Origin: Phocaeicola sp.
GTDB taxonomy: Bacteria > Bacteroidota > Bacteroidia > Bacteroidales > Bacteroidaceae
Assembly: GCA_022764505.1 (NCBI GenBank)
Contig: JALEQJ010000053.1
Coordinates: 1 to 64,000 of the forward strand
Direction of reading: 5' to 3'
Length of the DNA: 64,000 nt
Both the position numbers and the translations under genes were made by a program. Within the stretch, counting starts at the first letter, position 1, and the number at the start of each line of letters is the position of its first letter. Below are positions 44,982 through 56,757 of the stretch, one piece after another. Below the pieces are notes generated by a model. That model worked only from the letters and a program-made list of their open reading frames with translations. It searched no databases and was not told where the DNA came from.

Positions 44982-47222
44982 TTATTTCTTAAATTTAATC
45001 ACCACATTAGCAAAGAAAGCACGTCCATGCGTGATAGTTGCATAGTTGTAATTGAAAGGACGATTATCTTTGTAATTAAAGATATTTTCTATTCCAAATC
45101 CCGGTTCTATGGTAAAATTTCTACAAGAGAAGGTATGTCTGCTACTGATGTCCCATACAGAGAAAGCAGGAGCTTCATCATAACGTACAGAATAGCGTTT
45201 GCCCTGCATACGCCCATTCAGATTGATGGAAAGTCGGTAATTCTTCCAAGTATGAGAATAATTGGCAAAGAATGTACCCACGTGTTTTACAGTCTTATCC
45301 AATGGTGTATTCTTATCTTTATCTTTCCCATCTACGAAAGCATAAGAAGCTCCAAAATTCACATCTTTACAAGGATAAAATGTCGCAGAAAGATTAAATC
45401 CTTTGATTACCGATCTTGCTACATTATCATATTGCTGTATATCTTTATACTTGCTCGCATCTATAGGCAGGGTAGCTATCTCCTCTGTAGTCAATCTACG
45501 ATAATCTATGAGATCTTTTAAGTAATTGATATAGGCATTAGCACTGATGCTGACCCATTTTGCATTGTATTCTCCATTCAGTGCGTAATAATTACTTTTC
45601 TCTGCTTTCAAATTAGGGTTTTCTAAAACCAATCTACCATTATTATCTGCTGTAGAATACATTTTAACGAGTTCTGGTGTACGATAGCCACCAGCATAGG
45701 ATGCACGAAAATTAAAGTTACCTACCTTATACATCAAGGATAGATTTCCCGTAAAATGACTCTTGAAATTCTCATGATAGATATATCGTACTCCTGCTAC
45801 GCCTGTCCAATGCTTATTCCATTTATACTCGTTTTGGGCAAAAACAGAAAGATTATATATACCTTTTTTTCTATAATCACCCGATGAAGTTTTAATGGTG
45901 TACAGTTTATTGAATTCATATTCTGTACCTACGGAAAGTCTGCTCCGATTATTGAGCTCAAATATCCCTTTTACTGTAGCATTGTAATATCTAGTACGTT
46001 TAGACAGACTGGTGCTACCTTTTTCATTCTTGGGAAGCCCTGTTTTTGAATCTATATTGTTCCCCATATACACATATTGGGATCTATAGTTGTCCGAATA
46101 CATATCTGCCTCTATGTAGGAACGCTTATCTATCATATACTTCATTCCGGCACCATAAAAGAAACTTTGGTGATCCAAATCATACGTATAAACAAGGTTT
46201 CTCTTGATGCTTCCCTTCTTATCTCTCACTTCTTCATAAGCATCTTGAGGACGTTCTGTAGTATGATGGTAGAAACCTCCACGAGCATAAACAGAAAGTT
46301 TGTCTGTAAAGTGATAGGTAAGTTGCTGGTCTATATTATCACTATAGAAAGGCATCACCGGCATACGGGCAGTAAACAAGGAGTCTGTGGTAATATCGCT
46401 TAGTCTCCACCCATTTCCTGTCATATGCTGATAATTTGTGGTAGAAGAGAGTTTACCTACATTGGCATCTACATTGATAGACTGGCTAAAGCGTCCCTTG
46501 CTACTTACACGAGTATTACTACTCGCTTGAATGGTATTTTTAGGATCATCTGTGATGATATTTATCACTCCCCCTACAGCATCTGTTCCATACAAAGAAG
46601 AAGCTGCACCATTCAGCACCTCTATACGTTTTACATTATCTAAGTTGATACGCTGATAAGTATCTTCTCCTGTCAGCCTTTTTCCATTTACCAGAATAAG
46701 CACATAGTCTTGCCCTACTCCATTCATGGTCATAGAGGTACTGATTCCTGTAGTAGAAAAAGAGAAAGAAGGATTCAGTCTGGTTAGTGCATCTTCTATC
46801 GTAGTGATATTGGCAGCTTTCAGATCCTTGACCGCTATTACAGAAATGGGGACAGGACTATCTACCATTTTTCTATGAGTACCTGTACCTGTTACTACTA
46901 CTTGAGATAAATTATTGTGCGCTTCTTTCATAGCTATCACCAAATCTTTAGAGTAAGAAGATACAGCATAATGAACAGACTCATAACTCACATGAGTGAT
47001 ACGCAACGTGTGTTTATTTCCACTAAGATTCTTAATGATAAAGATTCCATCATTTCCCGTAATGGTTCCGTTAAGACTTTCGTTGATACGAATCGTAGCA
47101 CCTACGATAGGTTCTTTCGTTTGTGCGTCAATAAGTTTTCCTTGGATAATACCATTCTGTGCTACAGCAGTACTCACCATCATACAGCCTATTACAGCTG
47201 TAGCCATCTGTTTTTTCTTCAT
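44982..47222 (-). CDS. TonB-dependent receptor for corrinoid or tetrapyrrole uptake
   Basis: A 746-residue outer-membrane receptor. The signal peptide ends near MVSTAVAQ. A carboxypeptidase-like regulatory domain follows (IIQGKLIDAQTKEPIVGATI, then ITHVSYESVHY). The plug has VVVTGTGTHRKMVDSPVPISVI and IEVLNGAASSLYGTDAVGGVINII, and the barrel ends NVVIKFKK. The leader is a cobalamin riboswitch, and the next gene, 3 bases on, is an exported CbiK. Substrate is therefore cobalamin, a precursor such as cobinamide, or another tetrapyrrole; sequence alone does not decide. Confidence 0.9.
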   Translation of the reverse strand: MKKKQMATAVIGCMMVSTAVAQNGIIQGKLIDAQTKEPIVGATIRINESLNGTITGNDGIFIIKNLSGNKHTLRITHVSYESVHYAVSSYSKDLVIAMKEAHNNLSQVVVTGTGTHRKMVDSPVPISVIAVKDLKAANITTIEDALTRLNPSFSFSTTGISTSMTMNGVGQDYVLILVNGKRLTGEDTYQRINLDNVKRIEVLNGAASSLYGTDAVGGVINIITDDPKNTIQASSNTRVSSKGRFSQSINVDANVGKLSSTTNYQHMTGNGWRLSDITTDSLFTARMPVMPFYSDNIDQQLTYHFTDKLSVYARGGFYHHTTERPQDAYEEVRDKKGSIKRNLVYTYDLDHQSFFYGAGMKYMIDKRSYIEADMYSDNYRSQYVYMGNNIDSKTGLPKNEKGSTSLSKRTRYYNATVKGIFELNNRSRLSVGTEYEFNKLYTIKTSSGDYRKKGIYNLSVFAQNEYKWNKHWTGVAGVRYIYHENFKSHFTGNLSLMYKVGNFNFRASYAGGYRTPELVKMYSTADNNGRLVLENPNLKAEKSNYYALNGEYNAKWVSISANAYINYLKDLIDYRRLTTEEIATLPIDASKYKDIQQYDNVARSVIKGFNLSATFYPCKDVNFGASYAFVDGKDKDKNTPLDKTVKHVGTFFANYSHTWKNYRLSINLNGRMQGKRYSVRYDEAPAFSVWDISSRHTFSCRNFTIEPGFGIENIFNYKDNRPFNYNYATITHGRAFFANVVIKFKK

Positions 47223-47229
47223 GTAAATT

Positions 47230-47430
47230 TACAAATTAGGCTTTCTGACCCCGGAAAGCATTACACATCTGCCTCGGCAGGTTTCCTGACTTTGCTCATT
47301 AAAGAACAACCTTCCCATCTTGCAAACAGTGGCATTCAGTTCTTACGATACAAGCATTACAGTAGCGGGCACTGTTCCGAACTTTCATCGGATTCCCTTT
47401 TATGCAAATAAGAATAGTCTATTTACATCA
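47230..47430 (-). promoter_or_regulatory. Cobalamin riboswitch
   Basis: The minus strand carries GGGAATCCGATGAAA, CAGTGCCCGCTACTGTAA, GCCACTGTTTGC, ATGGGAAGG and GTCAGGAAACCTGCC, the conserved blocks of the adenosylcobalamin aptamer in order. An 8-base segment before it (minus-strand ATGTAAAT, 47421-47428) is perfectly complementary to the segment over the receptor start (47221-47228). That pairing suggests ligand-linked sequestration of the ATG and translational control of the first gene. Confidence 0.95.
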
Positions 47431-47443
47431 CCGAAAACTTTGA

Positions 47444-47451
47444 CAAAGGTA
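47444..47451 (-). promoter_or_regulatory. Putative -7 box of the cobalamin operon
   Basis: TACCTTTG on the minus strand, just upstream of the cobalamin aptamer. Transcription would start near 47437. Confidence 0.6.
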
Positions 47452-47488
47452 ACATTATCTATCAAAAAAGGGAGTGTTTCTCCCCTTA

Positions 47489-48223
47489 TTACTTCACTAT
47501 TTGATAGACTTGCGACCACTCTTTCTCCAAGCTTTCCATACTGGGTAATAGTATATTCGCTCCTTCTTTCATTAAGACTTCATCGGCAATAGGTCCGGTG
47601 TTTACAGCTATGGTAAAGATACCTGCATCTACAGCAGAACGAACACCCAATGGTGCATTTTCTACTACCATCGCCTCATATGGTTTCAAATCCAATTTAC
47701 TCAAACCCATAAGATAAGGCTCCGGATCAGGTTTTCCATGTTTTACATCGTAAGCTGTTACCATCAATTCTTGCCTGAATATATTCGGGAAATAATGGTT
47801 CAATTTTTCCAGTAGAGAGTGTTGTCCCGATCCTGTAACCAAGATGATTGAGATACCCGCTTCTTTTACTTGTTGCAGAAGTTCCAAAGCTCCTTTCATA
47901 GGTTCCGCTTCCGGAAGCGCATTAAACAGTCGGCTCTTGGTTTCATAAATGGCTTGTATTTCTTCTTCTGTAGCTGCGTATCCTCTCTCTCTATGGCTCA
48001 CTATCTGTATAGTACCGGACGCTGTTCTTCCCTCATGAAGATAAGCCTCTTCCCTGTTCAGTGTCATACCATGTATCTTCATAGCTTCCGACCAAGCCAA
48101 AGAGTGATTTTTCATAGAGTCAAAAAGCACTCCGTCCATATCAAAAAGCATTGCTTTCAGCTGCATTCCGGTATATGTATGACGAGCTATATAAGCAGAA
48201 ATACTCTCTTTCCAATTATACAT
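47489..48223 (-). CDS. HAD-superfamily hydrolase, beta-phosphoglucomutase-like
   Basis: A 244-residue HAD enzyme. Motif I DMDGVLFDS places the nucleophile Asp and the general acid; motif II is LVTGSG; a helical cap domain lies between. HGKPDPEPYL and VVENAPLGVRSA supply motifs III and IV. I start at the ATG at 48223 (MYNWKESISAYI), where family similarity begins; an upstream ATG at 48292 would add 23 non-conserved residues. It follows pgi on the same strand, suggesting a sugar-phosphate substrate. Substrate cannot be read directly; phosphoglycolate is an alternative. Confidence 0.85.
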   Translation of the reverse strand: MYNWKESISAYIARHTYTGMQLKAMLFDMDGVLFDSMKNHSLAWSEAMKIHGMTLNREEAYLHEGRTASGTIQIVSHRERGYAATEEEIQAIYETKSRLFNALPEAEPMKGALELLQQVKEAGISIILVTGSGQHSLLEKLNHYFPNIFRQELMVTAYDVKHGKPDPEPYLMGLSKLDLKPYEAMVVENAPLGVRSAVDAGIFTIAVNTGPIADEVLMKEGANILLPSMESLEKEWSQVYQIVK

Positions 48224-48307
48224 AGGATTTGTATTAAAAGCATTTTGAGTTTTTAAGCTCCTTATGCGGAATCCTAAAAACTCAAAATACATATTTGCTT
48301 TATTCTA

Positions 48308-49657
48308 TTATTTCAATCTTTCTTGAATAGCAGCAGATTCTTTTTCATAACCCGGTTTATTCAAGAGTGCGAACATATTCTTTTTGTACGCCTCTACTCC
48401 CGGTTGGTCAAATGGATTTACTCCCAATAAATAGCCACTTATACCACAAGCTTTTTCAAAGAAGTATATCAGCTGTCCTAAATAGAACTCGTTAAGCTGA
48501 GGTACAGAGATACGGATATTTGGAACTCCGCCATCTACGTGTGCTATCTGCGTACCCAATTCTGCCATCTTATTCACCTCATCTACACGTTTGCCTGCCA
48601 AGAAGTTCAGACCATCTAAATTTTCTTCGTCCGATGGTACACGTAATTCTCGGTTCGTTTCTTCTATGGAAAGTACGGTTTCAAATATGGTTCTCTCTCC
48701 TTCTTGAATCCATTGTCCCATAGAGTGCAAGTCTGTAGAGAAGTTCACAGAGCTGGGGAATATACCCTTGTTTTCTTTTCCTTCGGATTCTCCGTAGAGT
48801 TGTTTCCACCATTCCATAAAGTAAGCCAACTTAGGGTGATAATTCACCAAAATTTCTATGTTCTTCTTTTCTGCATAGAGTGCATTTCTTACAGCAGCAT
48901 AAGTAAGAGCCGGATTTTCTGCAAAGCTCTGAGAAGCGCAGATACATTCCATTTCCTTAGCCCCTTGTATGATATTATCTATATCAAATCCGGCTATGGC
49001 AATAGGAAGCAAACCTACAGGTGTCAATACAGAATAACGTCCTCCTACATTATCCGGTATAATATAAGAAGTATAGCCTTCTTTATCCGCAGTAGTACGG
49101 GCAGCACCTTTGGAAGCATCGGTAATAGCCACAATCACTTTCTTTGCCATTTCTTTGCCACGTTGCTCTTCGCATTGTTTTTTCAACAAACGAAATGCCA
49201 TAGCAGTTTCTGTAGTAGTCCCCGACTTTGAGATATTGATAACTCCAAACTTTTTGCTTTTCAGGAAAGATTGAAGTTCAAACAAGTAATCTTCACTGAT
49301 ATTGTGTCCTGCATAAACGATAGAGGGAACGCCTGCTTGTCTTTCTTTCAGAGCTACAAAACTATCGGACAGTGCTTCTATCACGGCACGTGCGCCCAAG
49401 TAGCTACCCCCTATACCTGCTACTACTACTACTTCGCAGTTTTCTTGTAATACTTTAGCAGTCTGTTTGATGCTTTGAAGAAGTTCTGCAGAAACAGAAG
49501 AAGGCAGATGTAACCAACCTAAAAAATCGTTTCCCTTTCCTGTTCCATTTTCCAACTGTTTCATACACTCCATAGCCGGAGTTGCGTATCCGTCTATGGT
49601 AGACTGCGGTACAAAACCTAATACCTTTGAATAGTCTATTTTGATACTTTTCTTCAT
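48308..49657 (-). CDS. pgi: Glucose-6-phosphate isomerase
   Basis: A 449-residue isomerase interconverting glucose-6-phosphate and fructose-6-phosphate. It shows the short Bacteroidetes/Firmicutes form. The sugar-phosphate loop is [17 protein letters not shown]. The conserved [40 protein letters not shown] and a C-terminal Pro-Phe-Asp-Gln-Pro-Gly motif are present. It starts 12 bases after gpsA. The lysS-gpsA-pgi-HAD order forms one transcription unit. Confidence 0.96.
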   Translation of the reverse strand: MKKSIKIDYSKVLGFVPQSTIDGYATPAMECMKQLENGTGKGNDFLGWLHLPSSVSAELLQSIKQTAKVLQENCEVVVVAGIGGSYLGARAVIEALSDSFVALKERQAGVPSIVYAGHNISEDYLFELQSFLKSKKFGVINISKSGTTTETAMAFRLLKKQCEEQRGKEMAKKVIVAITDASKGAARTTADKEGYTSYIIPDNVGGRYSVLTPVGLLPIAIAGFDIDNIIQGAKEMECICASQSFAENPALTYAAVRNALYAEKKNIEILVNYHPKLAYFMEWWKQLYGESEGKENKGIFPSSVNFSTDLHSMGQWIQEGERTIFETVLSIEETNRELRVPSDEENLDGLNFLAGKRVDEVNKMAELGTQIAHVDGGVPNIRISVPQLNEFYLGQLIYFFEKACGISGYLLGVNPFDQPGVEAYKKNMFALLNKPGYEKESAAIQERLK

Positions 49658-49669
49658 ACTTTGTATTGT

Positions 49670-50665
49670 TTATCTAAATGAGTCTGTCAATAATTTTATC
49701 TCTATAGCAGGCGCTATACGTTCGTACAATATATTGTATACAGCATCTACTATAGGCATATTCACGTGTAGTTTCTTGTTTATCTCATGAATACATTTGG
49801 TACCATAGTACCCTTCTGCTATCATTTCCATCTCTATTTGGGCACTTTTTACAGAGTAACCCTTTCCCACCATTGTACCGAAGACACGATTTCTACTGAA
49901 ATTGGAATAAGCTGTTACGAGCAAGTCGCCCAAATAAACAGAATCACTGGTACAGCGTTCTAAGGGGTGTGCAGTTTGCAGAAAGCGATTCATTTCTTGC
50001 AAGGCATTGGATACCAGTACAGCTTGGAAATTATCTCCATACTTCAATCCACTGCAAATTCCGGCAGCTATCGCATAGACATTCTTCAATACAGAAGCAT
50101 ATTCTATACCAGCCACATCGGGGTTCACAGATGTTTTGATATAATGCCCTGTCATTGTCTTAGCCAAGTCTTTCGCTTTGGACAAGTCTTTACAACCAAT
50201 GGTAAGATAAGATAAACGTTCCAAAGCCACCTCCTCTGCATGACAAGGTCCTGCTAAGACGGCTATATTTTCTTCCGGTACTTTATAATAACGATGGAGG
50301 TAATCCGAAATAATTACATTTTCGTCCGGCACAATTCCTTTTATAGCTGTAACTACAAATTTATCAGAAAGTTTCACTTTAAGTTTCTTCAAGTGCGACT
50401 TTAGATAAGGAGAAGGCATCACGAGAAAGATAGTATCCGATTCTCGTATTACTTTATTGATGTCCGAAGAGAAGTTGATACGATTGATGTCAAACCTCAC
50501 GCTCGTCAAATAAGCCGGATTATGCCCCAATCGCATAAATTCCTCTATTCTATCATCTCTGCGCATATACCAGTTGATAGATGGGGTTTGTTCCAATATC
50601 ATCTTGGCGATAGCTGTAGCCCAGCTTCCGCCACCGAGTATTGCAATTTTTCCCGGAAATGCCAT
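49670..50665 (-). CDS. gpsA: NAD(P)-dependent glycerol-3-phosphate dehydrogenase
   Basis: A 331-residue enzyme that makes glycerol-3-phosphate for phospholipid synthesis. The Rossmann motif [14 protein letters not shown] is at the N-terminus. [25 protein letters not shown] (with the catalytic Lys) and a C-terminal helical domain with [11 protein letters not shown] complete it. It starts 11 bases after the lysS stop and ends 12 bases before pgi, so it is co-transcribed with both. Confidence 0.96.
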   Translation of the reverse strand: MAFPGKIAILGGGSWATAIAKMILEQTPSINWYMRRDDRIEEFMRLGHNPAYLTSVRFDINRINFSSDINKVIRESDTIFLVMPSPYLKSHLKKLKVKLSDKFVVTAIKGIVPDENVIISDYLHRYYKVPEENIAVLAGPCHAEEVALERLSYLTIGCKDLSKAKDLAKTMTGHYIKTSVNPDVAGIEYASVLKNVYAIAAGICSGLKYGDNFQAVLVSNALQEMNRFLQTAHPLERCTSDSVYLGDLLVTAYSNFSRNRVFGTMVGKGYSVKSAQIEMEMIAEGYYGTKCIHEINKKLHVNMPIVDAVYNILYERIAPAIEIKLLTDSFR

Positions 50666-50676
50666 AATATCGTCTT

Positions 50677-52401
50677 TTAGAGATTACCGATCCACGTATT
50701 TACTTCGTCTACTGTAGGGTTGGTGAGTTCCAATTTATATTTTTTATTTACTCCACAGATGTCTTGATGTAATTTCTGCGGATTAACATTCTTCATATCC
50801 TCTACCAAATTATAACCTGCTTTTTGCAGTACGGGAACCCATACTTCCGGCACACCTATCGCTGTAAATTTAGAAACGCTGTCTTTAGGAGTTACTTTTT
50901 CCGGGCGCATTTGTGGGAAGAAGAGCACCTCTTGAATAGCCATTTGACCGGTCAGAAGCATCACCAATCTATCCATACCGATACCCAAACCCGATGTAGG
51001 AGGCATACCATATTCCAAAGAGCGAACAAAGTCTTTGTCTATCAACATCGCTTCATCGTCTCCCTTCTCGCTCAGCCTCATTTGTTCCTCAAAACGTTCC
51101 AACTGGTCTATAGGGTCATTCAATTCTGAGTAAGCATTGCAAAGCTCCTTCCCATTGACCATAAGTTCAAAACGTTCTGTTAATTCCGGATTATCACGAT
51201 GCTTCTTGGTAAGAGGAGACATTTCTATAGGATAATCTGTTATAAAGGTAGGCTGTATATAGTTTCCTTCGCAGAATTCTCCGAAGATTTCATCTATCAA
51301 CTTACCTTTTCCCATAGTCTCGTCTACTTCCAATTTCAGTTTCAGGCATACTTCACGTACTTGTTCTTCGTTCATACCTGTGAGATCATAGCCTGTAAAC
51401 TCTTTGATAGAATCCAGCATAGTAACACGCTTATACGGAGCTTTCAGATTGATGATATGATCTCCTACTTTCACTTCTGTAGTACCGTTTACGTCCAAAC
51501 AGATTTTCTCTATCATCTGTTCAGTCATCTCCATCATCCAGTTATAATCCTTGTAAGCCACATAAAGCTCCATACAGCTAAATTCCGGATTGTGCGTACG
51601 ATCCATTCCTTCATTTCGGAAGTTCTTACCTATTTCGTAAACACCATCAAATCCACCTACAATAAGACGTTTCAGGTAAAGTTCTGTAGCTATACGCATA
51701 TACAAAGGCATATCCAGTGCATTGTGATGGGTGATAAATGGGCGAGCTGCAGCTCCTCCTGCTATAGACTGCAAGATAGGAGTTTCTACTTCCATATATC
51801 CGCGCGCATTGAAAAACTCTCTCATAGAGTTAAACACCTTAGTACGCTTGATAAATATATCTTTTACATCTTCATTTACTACCAAGTCTACATAACGCTG
51901 GCGATAACGCAGTTCCGGATCATCAAACTTATCATAAGCTACGCCATCTTTATACTTGACAGAAGGCAGAGGTTTCAGAGATTTAGACAAGAGAGTAAGT
52001 TTCTCTGCGTGTACAGAAATTTCTCCCATTTGGGTGCGGAAGACAAAACCTTCTATACCTATAAAATCTCCCAAGTCCAATAACTTCTTAAAAACTACAT
52101 TGTACAAATTTTTATTTTCCTCCGGACAAATATCATCACGAGTGATATAGACTTGTATTCTGCCTTTCATATCTTGAAGTTCTACGAAAGAGGCTTTTCC
52201 CATCACACGGCGAGACATCATACGCCCTGCTATCACCACCTTGCGTACAGAAGTATCGTCTTTGAATTCTTCTTTTATGTCAGTAGAGTAAGCATTTACC
52301 TTATATTCTGCTGCTGGATATGGGTCTATACCCATAGTGCGCAATTCATTCAGACTCCCTCGTCTGATTATTTCTTGTTCACTTAGTTCTAATAAATTCA
52401 T
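50677..52401 (-). CDS. lysS: Lysyl-tRNA synthetase (class II)
   Basis: A 574-residue aminoacyl-tRNA synthetase. An N-terminal OB fold ([18 protein letters not shown]) is followed by class II motif 2 ([20 protein letters not shown]) and motif 3 ([13 protein letters not shown]). About 60 residues past motif 3 form a C-terminal extension seen in Bacteroidetes LysS. The start is the ATG at 52401 ([10 protein letters not shown]), because the longer frame from 52440 reads through the promoter box at 52427-52434. It leads the lysS-gpsA-pgi-HAD unit. The cognate tRNA-Lys is also in this window. Confidence 0.96.
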   Translation of the reverse strand: MNLLELSEQEIIRRGSLNELRTMGIDPYPAAEYKVNAYSTDIKEEFKDDTSVRKVVIAGRMMSRRVMGKASFVELQDMKGRIQVYITRDDICPEENKNLYNVVFKKLLDLGDFIGIEGFVFRTQMGEISVHAEKLTLLSKSLKPLPSVKYKDGVAYDKFDDPELRYRQRYVDLVVNEDVKDIFIKRTKVFNSMREFFNARGYMEVETPILQSIAGGAAARPFITHHNALDMPLYMRIATELYLKRLIVGGFDGVYEIGKNFRNEGMDRTHNPEFSCMELYVAYKDYNWMMEMTEQMIEKICLDVNGTTEVKVGDHIINLKAPYKRVTMLDSIKEFTGYDLTGMNEEQVREVCLKLKLEVDETMGKGKLIDEIFGEFCEGNYIQPTFITDYPIEMSPLTKKHRDNPELTERFELMVNGKELCNAYSELNDPIDQLERFEEQMRLSEKGDDEAMLIDKDFVRSLEYGMPPTSGLGIGMDRLVMLLTGQMAIQEVLFFPQMRPEKVTPKDSVSKFTAIGVPEVWVPVLQKAGYNLVEDMKNVNPQKLHQDICGVNKKYKLELTNPTVDEVNTWIGNL

Positions 52402-52426
52402 TGTAAATATATTTCGTCTTATCTTG

Positions 52427-52434
52427 CAAAGATA
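52427..52434 (-). promoter_or_regulatory. Putative lysS -7 box
   Basis: TATCTTTG on the minus strand, 26 bases upstream of the chosen ATG; it decides the start. Confidence 0.65.
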
Positions 52435-52546
52435 CAACAAAAGCCTATGAGACTATACACTTTCTTCTATTATCCTTCAAAAAAACATAAGATTACAGTG
52501 TATTTACCATACTTGAGAATAACATCTCTTCCTAAACGACAAACTA

Positions 52547-52945
52547 CTACGACTTACGCTTCAGAAACAGAGGCAGAATCCACAGAGCAAACCCTGTAGC
52601 CAAAAACACACCTATGATATTGAATGCCAAATCCAGCCAGTCTCCACTCCTATATGTTGTAAAATAGGTTTGTGCCAATTCCATACCTCCACTAAATAAT
52701 ATAGGACAACAGACTGCTCCTATCCACCCGTGCCACATAGGGAGAACTTCCCTTCTTCTATTCAACAAAAATTCAAACCACAGCGTGAAAGAAATTCCTC
52801 CATACATCAAAAAATGCACAAGCTTGTCTGCACCCTCAAATAAGGGTAGCGCAGTTGCTATTTGAGGTGGACGAAACAATGACAAATAAGTTACTACAAG
52901 GATAATAGAGATAGAAAATGGGTATCTTTTTATATAGGTAAGCAT
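52547..52945 (-). CDS. VanZ-like membrane protein
   Basis: A 132-residue protein with four hydrophobic segments. The VanZ-family block GADKLVHFLMYGGISFTLWFE, a polar loop, and a SGDWLDLAFNIIGVFLA segment with the conserved D-x-x-x-N pattern are present. VanZ in enterococci gives low-level teicoplanin resistance; in Bacteroidetes the homologues are common and their function is unknown. The ATG at 52945 is chosen because the -7 box at 52961-52968 lies inside the longer frame. Confidence 0.8.
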   Translation of the reverse strand: MLTYIKRYPFSISIILVVTYLSLFRPPQIATALPLFEGADKLVHFLMYGGISFTLWFEFLLNRRREVLPMWHGWIGAVCCPILFSGGMELAQTYFTTYRSGDWLDLAFNIIGVFLATGFALWILPLFLKRKS

Positions 52946-52960
52946 AATTTTGTTTTGGCG

Positions 52961-52968
52961 CAAAGATA
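52961..52968 (-). promoter_or_regulatory. Putative -7 box of the VanZ-like gene
   Basis: TATCTTTG on the minus strand, 16 bases upstream of the ATG. Confidence 0.6.
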
Positions 52969-53074
52969 ACATCTCAAACAGGCTTTTTCGTCGTTCAAAC
53001 TTTTGTTTATAGTCTTTTAACCAGACACAGCATTTTGTTTATTCCTTTAGCCTTATACATAGCTATCTTATAAT

Positions 53075-53168
53075 ACTATAAACCTGCATCGAAGTTCACA
53101 TAAACCGTGTTTGGGTTTATATCAACCTCTATGAAAGTTTATATAAACTTCGGCACGAAATAAAGATT
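53075..53168 (+). repeat. Dispersed repeat family B, copy 3
   Basis: ACTATAAACC, GAAGTTCACATAAACCG, GGGTTTATATCAACC and GAAAGTTTATATAAACTTCG occur in series, ending CACGAAATAAAGATT. It occupies the middle of the 371-base VanZ-gyrB divergent gap; the rest of the gap carries only promoters. Confidence 0.5.
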
Positions 53169-53284
53169 AAAAATACAGATAAGGCATTTTTCCACACACG
53201 CCATACCTATCTTTAATATACCGCACAAGTACCCATTTCGTATTTTTAGCAATAGAAAATAATTTCATATAGGCTTTTTTTTCG

Positions 53285-53292
53285 TATCTTTG
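53285..53292 (+). promoter_or_regulatory. Putative gyrB -7 box
   Basis: TATCTTTG, 25 bases upstream of the gyrB ATG. Confidence 0.6.
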
Positions 53293-53314
53293 AAGCCATT
53301 ATAAAGTATCATAA

Positions 53315-55282
<1,968 letters not shown>

Positions 55283-55300
55283 TAGTTTTTCTATATACCA

Positions 55301-55340
55301 CAGCGGGGATAGTCGTTACAGCAGACTGTCCCCGCTGTTT
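55301..55340 (+). terminator. Terminator of gyrB
   Basis: A GC-rich 14-position stem with one mismatch (CAGCGGGGATAGTC at 55301-55314 with 55324-55337) is followed by a short T-run. Confidence 0.75.
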
Positions 55341-55422
55341 CTACATAAAACCAAGAAAAGTAAATAGGGAATATCCTATAATGAAATAGGACAATTTCAT
55401 AGAGCTACGGTATTTTACCTCT

Positions 55423-55430
55423 TATATTTG
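55423..55430 (+). promoter_or_regulatory. Putative -7 box of the Tyr/Trp/Gly-rich protein gene
   Basis: TATATTTG, 48 bases upstream of the ATG at 55479. Confidence 0.5.
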
Positions 55431-55478
55431 TACCATAAAATAAAAGAGTAAGACAACACATCAATACAATATATAATT

Positions 55479-56657
55479 ATGAAAGCAAAGTACACAGTTT
55501 TATTATCGTTTCTAATGGCTGTGCTACCGACAATGGCAACAGCACAGACCACAGATGACCTCTATTATATCCCTAAGAAGGCAAAAAAAGAGGCTATTCA
55601 ACAAGTGAATACAGAAGCTAAAACTTCTGTACAAGGAAAAACAGTGGTAGTACGCGATGCCAAAGGAAACTATCGCGATGTAGATGAGTACAATCGTCGT
55701 TACAACATACGTAACAAAAGGTACTCTTCTCAAAACGATACTATTTACGTAGATGAATCGGACTACAACCAACGTGGAGAATGGGTCAATGGTTTTGACG
55801 GAACACAAGATGATTACGAGTATGCAATGCGCTTGATACGTTTCCGCAATCCTCGTTATGCCGTTTCCATCAGTAGTCCGCTCTATTGGGATATCATACA
55901 CGGTGCGTTTGCATCGTGGGATTGGAATATCTACGATGATGGTCTTTATGCTTACGTATTCCCTACATTCAGTAATAGATTTTGGTGGAATTGGCGTTAT
56001 TCTTGGGGAGGCTACTATGGTAGCTACTGGAACTCACCTTGGTACTATGGTGGTTGGGGCTATTGCCATTACGGATATTGGCCTCGTCCATATGGTTGGG
56101 GTGGATATTATGGCTCACCCTACTATTATGGTGGCTGGAGCAGAGATCATTATGTACGCAGATACTATAATTACAATGATAGACGAGACTACGGATACAG
56201 CAGAGGAAATAGAGACTTCAACCAAAGAAATACCAATAGCTACAACAGAAGTAATAATAGCTATGGTTATACAAGAGGAACAGACTACAATAACAACCGA
56301 CAGAATATTCTTACCCGCCCTGATGGAGCTAATATAGGCGAAAGACGTGGAGGACGTGTTATTACCACAGACAATAGCAGAAACATAAATAATACAGGTC
56401 GTTACGTTCGTTCTACACAGTCGGGCAATACATATAGTCGCCCAAGTAGCACACGCAGTGGCTCCTATAGTGGAAATGGAGCTTTCGAGCGTATGCAAAA
56501 CAATACACAGCGTAACAGTAGCTATTCTAATAGTTCTTACAATACTCGTGGAAGCAGTTATTCTTCTGGAAGCAGTTCTTCTTTCAACAATAGTAACAGA
56601 GGATCTTCTATGAGTACAGGTTCTTCCTCACGCAGTGGAGGCTCACGCAGAAGATAA
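55479..56657 (+). CDS. Secreted Tyr/Trp/Gly-rich protein with Asn/Arg/Ser-rich tail
   Basis: A 392-residue protein with a signal peptide (ending MATAQ). The N-terminal part (about 25-160) is ordered, with NDTIYVDESDYN and FRNPRYAVSISSPLYWD. The middle (about 165-235) is dense in Trp, Tyr and Gly (WWNWRYSWGGYYGSYWN and YYGGWGYCHYGYWPRPYG types). The C-terminal 150 residues are a low-complexity Asn/Arg/Ser/Tyr/Gly tail. I do not recognise a catalytic family. It precedes, by 100 bases on the same strand, a FadL-like porin. An envelope structural or adhesive role is a guess from composition. Confidence 0.75.
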   Translation: MKAKYTVLLSFLMAVLPTMATAQTTDDLYYIPKKAKKEAIQQVNTEAKTSVQGKTVVVRDAKGNYRDVDEYNRRYNIRNKRYSSQNDTIYVDESDYNQRGEWVNGFDGTQDDYEYAMRLIRFRNPRYAVSISSPLYWDIIHGAFASWDWNIYDDGLYAYVFPTFSNRFWWNWRYSWGGYYGSYWNSPWYYGGWGYCHYGYWPRPYGWGGYYGSPYYYGGWSRDHYVRRYYNYNDRRDYGYSRGNRDFNQRNTNSYNRSNNSYGYTRGTDYNNNRQNILTRPDGANIGERRGGRVITTDNSRNINNTGRYVRSTQSGNTYSRPSSTRSGSYSGNGAFERMQNNTQRNSSYSNSSYNTRGSSYSSGSSSSFNNSNRGSSMSTGSSSRSGGSRRR

Positions 56658-56757
56658 CACACACTACAGCAACTGACTATAATATGGTATGAATCAAGTG
56701 GGAGAGCATAAAAACTCTCCCACAATTCCAAACTAACATTCACTAAACTCAGGAACA

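Noticed and set aside
51199..52083. A 294-codon frame on the plus strand
   Set aside because: It is antisense to lysS and has the composition of a mirror frame (many Phe, Tyr, Ile, His).
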